Assembly (NCBI RefSeq): GCF_024701375.2
Contig: NZ_CP113910.1
Span: 2,790,001 to 2,854,000 of the forward strand
Length of the DNA: 64,000 nucleotides
Direction: 5' to 3'
DNA from: Streptomyces sp. KMM 9044
GTDB lineage: Bacteria > Actinomycetota > Actinomycetes > Streptomycetales > Streptomycetaceae
A program made the translations under genes and the position numbers. The notes under the pieces are model-generated. The model saw nothing but the letters and a program-made list of their open reading frames with translations. It was not told the origin of the DNA and searched no databases. Positions 58,489 through 64,000 of the stretch are shown here, piece after piece. The first letter of the stretch is position 1, and each line of letters begins with the position of its first letter.

Positions 58489-60972
58489 TCACAGCTTCTC
58501 GACCGGCGCGTACCGCAGCAGCAGCCGCTTCGGCTTGGTGTCCCCGAAGTCGATCGTCGCCTCGGCGTTGCCGCCCGTGCCCTTCACCGCGACGACGGTG
58601 CCGAGCCCGAACTGGTCGTGCGTGACCCGGTCCCCGACCGTCAGCGACACCGTCGGCTTCTCGGCGGCCCGTCGTGTGGCGAAGCCGGACGCGCCCGACG
58701 CCGACGAGCGGGACCGGGACGACGACAGCGAGGCCGCCACTCCCGACGCCGGCCCAGAGGACATGGGCGCGGTCGCGCCCGTCCGCCTCCACTCCAGATG
58801 AGTGGCCGGGATCTCCTCCAGGAAACGCGAAGGCGGGTTGTACGACGGCTGCCCCCAGGCGCTGCGCAGCGCGGAACGCGTGAGATACAGCCGCTCACGC
58901 GCACGCGTGATGCCGACGTACGCCAGGCGCCGCTCCTCCTCCAGCTCCTTGGTCTCCCCGAGGGCACGCATGTGCGGGAAGACGCCGTCCTCCATGCCGG
59001 TCAGGAAGACGACCGGGAACTCCAGGCCCTTGGCGGTGTGCAGGGTCATCAGGGTGATGACTCCGGAGCCGCCCTCGTCCTCGTCGGGGATCTGGTCGGA
59101 GTCGGCGACCAGCGCGACCCGCTCCAGGAATTCGGCCAGCGTGCCTTGCTCTCCTTCGCCACGCTCCTGCTCGAACTCCAGAGCGACGGCGGCGAGTTCC
59201 TGGAGGTTCTCGATCCGGGTCTCGTCCTGCGGGTCGGTGGAGGCCTGCAGCTCGGCGAGGTAACCCGTTCGTTCGAGGACCGCCTCCAGGACGGTCGCCG
59301 GGCCCGCTCCGGACTCGACGACGGTCCGGAGGTCCTCCACCAGCGTGTTGAACCGCTTTACCGCGTTCGTGGAGCGCGCGGCCATGCCGTACGCCTCGTC
59401 GATGCGCTTCAGCGCCTGGGGAAAACTGATCTTCTCCCGCTGGGAGAGGGCGTCGACCATGGCCTCCGCGCGGTCGCCGATGCCCCGCTTGGGGACGTTG
59501 AGGATGCGGCGCAGCGGCACCGAGTCCTCGGGGTTGGCGAGCACCCGCAGGTAGGCCAGGACGTCCCGGACCTCCTTGCGCTCGTAGAAGCGGACACCGC
59601 CGACGACCTTGTAGGGCAGACCGACCCGGATGAAGATCTCTTCGAAGACACGGGACTGTGCGTTGGTGCGGTAGAAGACGGCGACGTCACCGGCCTTGGC
59701 CTCGCCCGCGTCCGTGAGGCGGTCTATCTCGTCGGAGACGAACTGGGCCTCGTCGTGCTCGGTGTCGGCGACGTACCCGGTGATCTGCGCGCCGCTGCCC
59801 GCGTTGGTCCACAGGTTCTTGGGGCGGCGGGACTCGTTGCGCTCGATGACGGCGTTGGCGGCGCTCAGGATCGTCTGCGTGGAGCGGTAGTTCTGCTCCA
59901 GCAGGATCGTCGTCGCGTTCGGGTAGTCCTCCTCGAACTGGAGGATGTTGCGGATCGTCGCGCCGCGGAAGGCGTAGATCGACTGGTCTGCGTCGCCCAC
60001 CACGCACAGTTCGGCGGGCGGCAGCTCGCCCGCGCCCGACGGTACGTCGGCGGAGGACTCGGAGGTGCCGACCAGCTCGCGCACGAGGGCGTACTGGGCG
60101 TGGTTGGTGTCCTGGTACTCGTCCACGAGGACGTGCCGGAACCGGCGGCGGTAGTACTCGGCGACGTCCGGGAAGGCGCGGAGCAGGTTGACCGTGGTCA
60201 TGATCAGGTCGTCGAAGTCGAGGGCGTTGGCCTCGCGCAGCCGCGACTGGTAGAGCGTGTAGGCCTGGGCGAGGGTCTTCTCGAAGCCGTCGCCCGCCCG
60301 TGCGGCGAAGTCCTCCTCGTCGATCAGTTCGTTCTTCAGGTTACTGATCTTGGCAGTGAAGGACTTGGGTGGGAAGCGCTTCGGGTCGAGGTCCAGGTCA
60401 CGGCAGACCAGGGCCATCAGGCGCTTGGAATCCGCGGCGTCGTAGATGGAGAACGACGACGTGAAGCCGAGCTTCTTGCTCTCGCGGCGCAGGATGCGCA
60501 CACAGGCGCTGTGGAACGTCATGACCCACATCGCGTTCGCGCGCGGGCCGACGAGCTGCTCGACGCGCTCCTTCATCTCACCGGCGGCCTTGTTGGTGAA
60601 GGTGATCGCGAGGATCTGGCCCGGGTGGACGCTCCGCGCGGCCAGCAGGTGCGCGATGCGGTGGGTGAGCACACGGGTCTTGCCGGAGCCGGCGCCGGCC
60701 ACGATGAGCAGCGGGGAGCCGGAGTGCGCGACGGCGGCGCGCTGGTTGTCGTTCAGCCCTTCCAGAAGGGCTGCGGGGTCCAGCACCGGGCGCGGGGCGC
60801 CGTCGCGGTAGTGGGTGTCCCGGTCCGGCGGCACGTCGAACTTCCCGCCGAACAGATCGTCCGGAACCTGCTCCGGCACATGATCGTCCTCGGGTGGCGG
60901 CGGGGGTTCGTCCACGGGGCCGCGCCGGGCCTGGAGGTCCGCCAGGAAGCTGTCGTCAAAGAGGCTGCTCAT
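58489..60972 (-). CDS. pcrA: UvrD/PcrA-family ATP-dependent DNA helicase
   Basis: 827 aa; the ATG at 60972 is behind GGAGG. Motif I LIVAGAGSGKTRVLTHRIAH, motif II in VLVDEYQDTNHAQYALV, motif III in VGDADQSIYAFRGA, and motifs V-VI in TLHTAKGLEFPVVFLTGMED and VGITRARERLYLTR. The C-terminal tail (VGDRVTHDQFGLGTVVAVKG) is the RNA polymerase-binding Tudor-like domain of PcrA. It acts in repair and in removal of stalled polymerase. Two miniature elements lie 3' of it. Confidence 0.95.
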   Translation of the reverse strand: MSSLFDDSFLADLQARRGPVDEPPPPPEDDHVPEQVPDDLFGGKFDVPPDRDTHYRDGAPRPVLDPAALLEGLNDNQRAAVAHSGSPLLIVAGAGSGKTRVLTHRIAHLLAARSVHPGQILAITFTNKAAGEMKERVEQLVGPRANAMWVMTFHSACVRILRRESKKLGFTSSFSIYDAADSKRLMALVCRDLDLDPKRFPPKSFTAKISNLKNELIDEEDFAARAGDGFEKTLAQAYTLYQSRLREANALDFDDLIMTTVNLLRAFPDVAEYYRRRFRHVLVDEYQDTNHAQYALVRELVGTSESSADVPSGAGELPPAELCVVGDADQSIYAFRGATIRNILQFEEDYPNATTILLEQNYRSTQTILSAANAVIERNESRRPKNLWTNAGSGAQITGYVADTEHDEAQFVSDEIDRLTDAGEAKAGDVAVFYRTNAQSRVFEEIFIRVGLPYKVVGGVRFYERKEVRDVLAYLRVLANPEDSVPLRRILNVPKRGIGDRAEAMVDALSQREKISFPQALKRIDEAYGMAARSTNAVKRFNTLVEDLRTVVESGAGPATVLEAVLERTGYLAELQASTDPQDETRIENLQELAAVALEFEQERGEGEQGTLAEFLERVALVADSDQIPDEDEGGSGVITLMTLHTAKGLEFPVVFLTGMEDGVFPHMRALGETKELEEERRLAYVGITRARERLYLTRSALRSAWGQPSYNPPSRFLEEIPATHLEWRRTGATAPMSSGPASGVAASLSSSRSRSSASGASGFATRRAAEKPTVSLTVGDRVTHDQFGLGTVVAVKGTGGNAEATIDFGDTKPKRLLLRYAPVEKL

Positions 60973-61249
60973 CGCCCTCCGAGTCTAGGCCGCCCCACTG
61001 ACAACCCGTGGCCACCCCGGGAACATCCCCGCATTCCGGCCCGTTCGCCAGCGGCTGACGCCGCCGCGCGCCCGGCGACCGGACGCGCACCCACCCTCCA
61101 GGACCACATCCTCACCCTGCGTGACGTGACGAAGAAGGTCACGAAAACGTATCGGGCATATCACCCGTCAACCTTCACACGAGGCACATGAGTTGGCTAC
61201 GGTTCGAGCGGGCCGCGCGATCCCCACCGGCGAACCTCGCCGGGCGAGC

Positions 61250-61400
61250 GGCCTCCGCCGAGTCCGTCACTGTCGCCGCGGCAGCCGGAGCCGGGGCCCC
61301 ACCGGGAACCCGGGGTAAATCGGCCGCTCCCTCCCCGGAGCAGCCGTAGGGCAGCCCTTCCGGTCTACCCCGCCCGCACCCCTCCCGAACCTCCGGGGCC
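61250..61400 (+). ncRNA. Probable c-di-AMP (ydaO-type) riboswitch
   Basis: The leader of the NlpC/P60 gene contains, in order, CGCCGAGTCC, GGAGCCGGGGCC, GGGAACCCGGGGTAAATC, CCGTAGGGCAGC and CCTTCCGGTC, the conserved blocks of the ydaO element with usual spacing. The last block, normally CCGAACCCGTCAGCTAACC, is poorly conserved here. Such switches control Streptomyces cell-wall hydrolase genes. The 60973-61249 part holds the divergent promoters and no gene. Confidence 0.55.
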
Positions 61401-61461
61401 GGCACGGCCCGGGAGCCCCTGCCGCTCCCCCGCGGCGGAACGTTGGAAGGAGTCGCCTCCC

Positions 61462-62634
61462 TTGGCGTCGCACCGCAAGTCGCGCACCCCGGGTACGCGC
61501 GTGGCCGGCATACGGACCCCCGCTCTCGCCACGGCGGCCCTCACCTCCGTCGCCCTCCTCTCCCAGACGGCCGACGCCGCTCCCTCGGACGACGACCGGC
61601 CGAGTCTGGAGGAGGTCGAGAAGAAGGTCGGCGACCTCTACCGCCAGGCGGAGTCGGCGACCGAGAAGTACAACGGGGCCAAGGAGAGGGCCGCGAAGCA
61701 GCGCAAGCGCGTCGACACGCTTCTCGACGACGTGGCCAAGAGCACCCAGACGCTCAACGAGGCGCGGGAGGAACTGGGTTCCTTCGCCTCGGCCCAGTAC
61801 CGGACCGGTGCCGGTGTCCCCGACACGGCGACCTTCCTCCTCGCGGACTCACCGCAGGACTTCTTCGACCAGAACCAGTTGCTGGACCGGATGACCGGCC
61901 GCCAGAAGGAAGCGGTCGACGACTACGTCACCCAGCAGTCCGAGACGATGGAGAAGCGCAAGGAGGCCACCGAGAGCCTCGAGACGCTCACCGAGTCGCA
62001 GGAGGCCCTGAAGACCGCCAAGGCGACCGTCCAGAAGAAGCTCAGCACCGCGCGTGGGCTGATGTCGAAGCTGACCGCCGAGGAGAAGGCGCGGCTCGCG
62101 GCGATCGAGGAGAAGAAGCAGGAAGAGGCCGCCCGCAAGGCCGCCGAACTCGCCCAGCAGCAGAAGGCCGAGGAGGAGGCACGGCAGCAGGAGGCGGCGA
62201 GCGGCGCCTCGGGCGCGTCGGGCTCCTCCGGCTCCACGATGACCACGCCGTCGGCCTCGACGGACTCCTCGTACGCGGCCAAGGCGGAGAAGGCGCTCAC
62301 CTTCGCCCGCGCACAGATCGGCAAGCCCTACGTCTGGGGCGCCACCGGTCCCGGCTCCTACGACTGCTCGGGCCTGACCCAGGGCGCGTGGAAGGCCGCG
62401 GGCGTCTCCCTGCCCCGCACCACCTACGACCAGGTCGAGGCCGGGGCCACGGTCCCGGTGTCCCAGGCCCAGCCCGGTGACCTCGTCTTCTTCTACGACG
62501 ACATCACCCATGTGGGCATCTACATCGGCAACGGCATGATGATCCACGCCCCGAAGCCCGGCACCTACGTCCGCGAGGAGTCGGTCTTCTACGACGGCGA
62601 GTCGTCGATCCACAGCGTGGTCCGCCCGGCCTGA
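61462..62634 (+). CDS. Secreted NlpC/P60 peptidoglycan hydrolase with coiled coil
   Basis: 390 aa; the TTG at 61462 is 9 nt after GAAGGAG. Signal peptide RTPALATAALTSVALLSQT ending ADA-APSD. A coiled-coil region (~35-245) with Lys/Glu/Ala repeats (AAIEEKKQEEAARKAAELAQ) and a Ser/Gly linker precede the NlpC/P60 domain (~275-390). Catalytic Cys in GSYDCSGLTQGAWKAAG, His in THVGIYIGNG and a third His in MMIHAPKPG. It cleaves stem peptides of peptidoglycan; probably controlled by the upstream riboswitch. Confidence 0.94.
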   Translation: MASHRKSRTPGTRVAGIRTPALATAALTSVALLSQTADAAPSDDDRPSLEEVEKKVGDLYRQAESATEKYNGAKERAAKQRKRVDTLLDDVAKSTQTLNEAREELGSFASAQYRTGAGVPDTATFLLADSPQDFFDQNQLLDRMTGRQKEAVDDYVTQQSETMEKRKEATESLETLTESQEALKTAKATVQKKLSTARGLMSKLTAEEKARLAAIEEKKQEEAARKAAELAQQQKAEEEARQQEAASGASGASGSSGSTMTTPSASTDSSYAAKAEKALTFARAQIGKPYVWGATGPGSYDCSGLTQGAWKAAGVSLPRTTYDQVEAGATVPVSQAQPGDLVFFYDDITHVGIYIGNGMMIHAPKPGTYVREESVFYDGESSIHSVVRPA

Positions 62635-62663
62635 CCCACTGCAGGGCCACTCTGGACCTGCCG

Positions 62664-62716
62664 GATTCCCAACGGTCTGTCGTCGGCTTGTCGTCCGCGA
62701 CAGACCGCTGGGAATC
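62664..62716. terminator. Large hairpin after the NlpC/P60 gene
   Basis: GATTCCCAaCGGTCTGTCG pairs with CGACAGACCGcTGGGAATC (one mismatch) across a 15-nt loop, 30 nt after the stop. The sequence 62717-62992 is less GC-rich and shows no gene. Confidence 0.75.
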
Positions 62717-62992
62717 GCTCCGCCGAGTGGCTCTCGGCCGCTCACAGCATTCTTGCGCTCCCCGGGCGTATGGGACGGCGCGGTCCGTGGGCGGTCTCGG
62801 CCGGGATCACCTTCTGCGTCTCTTCGATTACGTATGTCGGGGGTGGCGGTGTCGCACGTCCCGGTTCAAGAGCCAGGGGAAGCAAGGACTGGCTCCGAAC
62901 CCGAGAACGGGCAGTAGATGTCTTCGGAGGCAGTCCGAGGGCCTCCGCGTTCGAATTGGCCACGAGCTGCGGCAGCACCGTTGGCTGGGCAC

Positions 62993-63842
62993 TCAGTGGC
63001 GGTACGCGGCTGTCGCGATCTCGATGAATGATCGGATCAACGGGTTGGTGTCACCCTCGTTCCACACCACCACTCGGCTCGGCGCCATGTCGATCAGCGG
63101 CACCACGGCCAGCTCTGGGGGCAGGTCGTGCCCGAGCGGGGGCCAGGCCGACCGTGCCGTTCCACAGCACGGCCTGCAGGCGTTCCTGGACGCCGCGCAC
63201 CACCGGGCCCTCGCGCGGCTCGCCGCCGTTCCAGTACGACTGCCGGATCGGGTCGGTTCCCTGCGGGAACTGGAACCAGCGGCGTTCCCCCAGGTCGGCC
63301 AGCTGCAGTCGGCCGCGGCGGGCCAGCGGATCGTCGGTGCGCAGGACCACACCCACCGGATCGGTACGCAGCTCACGCGCCGTCAGGGCGGTCTCGTCGA
63401 ACGGCGCCCGGGTCAGGGCGCCGTCGACCAGCCCGGCGCGCAGCCCACAGGTCGGGTCGGTCAGGTCGGTGTCGCGGATGCGGATGTCGATGCCGGGGTG
63501 GCTTCGACGGTAAGCCGCGGCCAGCCTGGTCGCTCCCGGGTCAGTGCTGTCGCCCAGGATACCGACGGCGATGGTCGCGACGCCGGCCGCCGCGGTCACG
63601 CGTATGCGGACGCGGTCCGCCTGGTCGAGCAGGGCCCGCGCCTCATCGAGCAGTACTGCGCCCACTGGGGTGAGCGTGACGCCGACAGGCGAGCGTGCGA
63701 ACAAAAGGGCACCGACCTCGGTCTCCCACTGCTTGATCGCCCGGCTCAGCGGCGGCTGGCTCATGTGTAGTCGAATGGCGGCCCGGCCGAAGTGGAGTTC
63801 CTCAGCAACCGCCACGAAGTAGCGCAGGGTACGTAACTCCAC
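62993..63842 (-). pseudogene. LysR-family regulator with a single-base frameshift
   Basis: From ATG 63842 the frame gives a complete HTH (RTLRYFVAVAEELHFGRAAI, HMSQPPLSRAIKQWE) and most of the effector domain, then loses the match in AVLWNGTVGLAP. The family C-terminus resumes one base out of frame (LGHDLPPELAVVPLIDMAPS to EIATAAYRH, stop at 62993). A run of five G at 63138-63142 is the likely site: with four G the frame is continuous and the protein would be about 280 aa. Either a true mutation or an assembly error. Confidence 0.8.
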
Positions 63843-63849
63843 GCTGTAA

Positions 63850-63868
63850 CGATACCTAGGAGGTATCG
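63850..63868. promoter_or_regulatory. Palindrome in the LysR divergent promoter
   Basis: CGATACCTAGGAGGTATCG is a perfect inverted repeat (8-bp arms, 3-nt centre), 8 nt upstream of the LysR start. It contains the T-N11-A pattern of LysR sites and probably controls both divergent genes. Confidence 0.65.
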
Positions 63869-63922
63869 GCGCTGCGGAATGGGTCCTGGACAGTCACAGG
63901 GCTCTGGCGGTGCACTCGGAGC

Positions 63923-64000
63923 GTGACCGAAGAAGCGAGGACCAGCGCACCGCAGGCCGACCCCGCCGTATCGGTGGTCGGTGGTCCCGACGGCGGCGAG
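63923..64000 (+). CDS. Start of a gene divergent from the LysR regulator (partial)
   Basis: GTG 63923 opens a frame of 26 codons to the window edge (TEEARTSAPQADPAVSVVGG). CGGAG lies just before it. Position opposite a LysR gene supports a real, LysR-controlled gene, but too little is visible to name it. Confidence 0.45.
   Translation, partial: MTEEARTSAPQADPAVSVVGGPDGGE

Noticed and set aside
58435..61191. A 918-codon open frame opposite pcrA, and similar long frames opposite betB/GMC, DUF5682 and purH
   Set aside because: Antisense shadows of high-GC genes. The other strand carries full, motif-complete enzymes.
62840..62930. A tRNA-like stretch with GGTTCAAG and GAACCCGAG
   Set aside because: No acceptor or anticodon stem could be folded around it.

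Overview
The window is high-GC actinobacterial chromosome and almost certainly Streptomyces. Evidence is the very high GC, many GTG/TTG starts behind AAGGAGG-type ribosome binding sites, a rare TTA codon in a sigma-factor gene, and gene families and gene order that I recognise from the Streptomyces core: SCO4848-family membrane protein, D-Ala-D-Ala carboxypeptidase, DprE2-like reductase, trpS, glyA, betaine genes, mdh, folD, purNH, sucCD, icmB, pcrA and NlpC/P60. That gene order is recalled, not computed.

Region by region. 1-4.2 kb holds the edge of a RiPP (TOMM, azole/azoline-type) locus on the minus strand: a YcaO cyclodehydratase, an E1-like partner and a partial leader-binding/dehydrogenase protein. 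It diverges from a SigE-family ECF sigma factor that carries a TTA codon and is translationally coupled to a 30-codon leader ORF. 4.2-7.3 kb is eroded: an MMPL transporter cut to about 110 codons, a response regulator, and a histidine kinase that ends after its HisKA domain. 7.3-16.1 kb is housekeeping and envelope genes. 16.4-18.3 kb is a gene graveyard: a lipoprotein gene with an in-frame stop, a MocR C-terminus fused by deletion to an AhpD-family fragment, a 17-copy 28-bp minisatellite, and a frameshifted isocitrate lyase/PEP mutase gene. 18.4-26 kb is a choline to glycine betaine uptake and oxidation operon. 26.2-29.5 kb encodes three poorly known proteins, two of which share a TFAIGxHARA motif. 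29.7-44.5 kb is central metabolism (mdh, folD, purN-purH, sucC-sucD) with regulators and membrane proteins between. 45.9-54.2 kb is a five-gene MoxR ATPase / DUF5682 / VWA / SWIM / DUF5691 module arranged around one divergent promoter with a 14-bp inverted repeat. 54.4-62.6 kb carries icmB, a lipase-like hydrolase, an M23 peptidase, pcrA, and an NlpC/P60 hydrolase behind a probable c-di-AMP riboswitch. The right edge is a frameshifted LysR gene and the start of a divergent gene.

Mobile and repeat content is small but distinctive. There are three miniature inverted-repeat elements of 137-141 bp sharing a 17-bp terminal repeat; two sit in tandem between three copies of TCCGTG. Nine or more short loci of 9-bp tandem repeats lie in and between genes. 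No tRNA, rRNA, CRISPR array or full insertion sequence was seen.

The most interesting items are the MoxR/SWIM module with its shared palindromic promoter, the TTA-containing sigma gene with a Shine-Dalgarno sequence in a hairpin loop beside a RiPP locus, the 28-bp minisatellite inside a decayed gene region, and the miniature elements.
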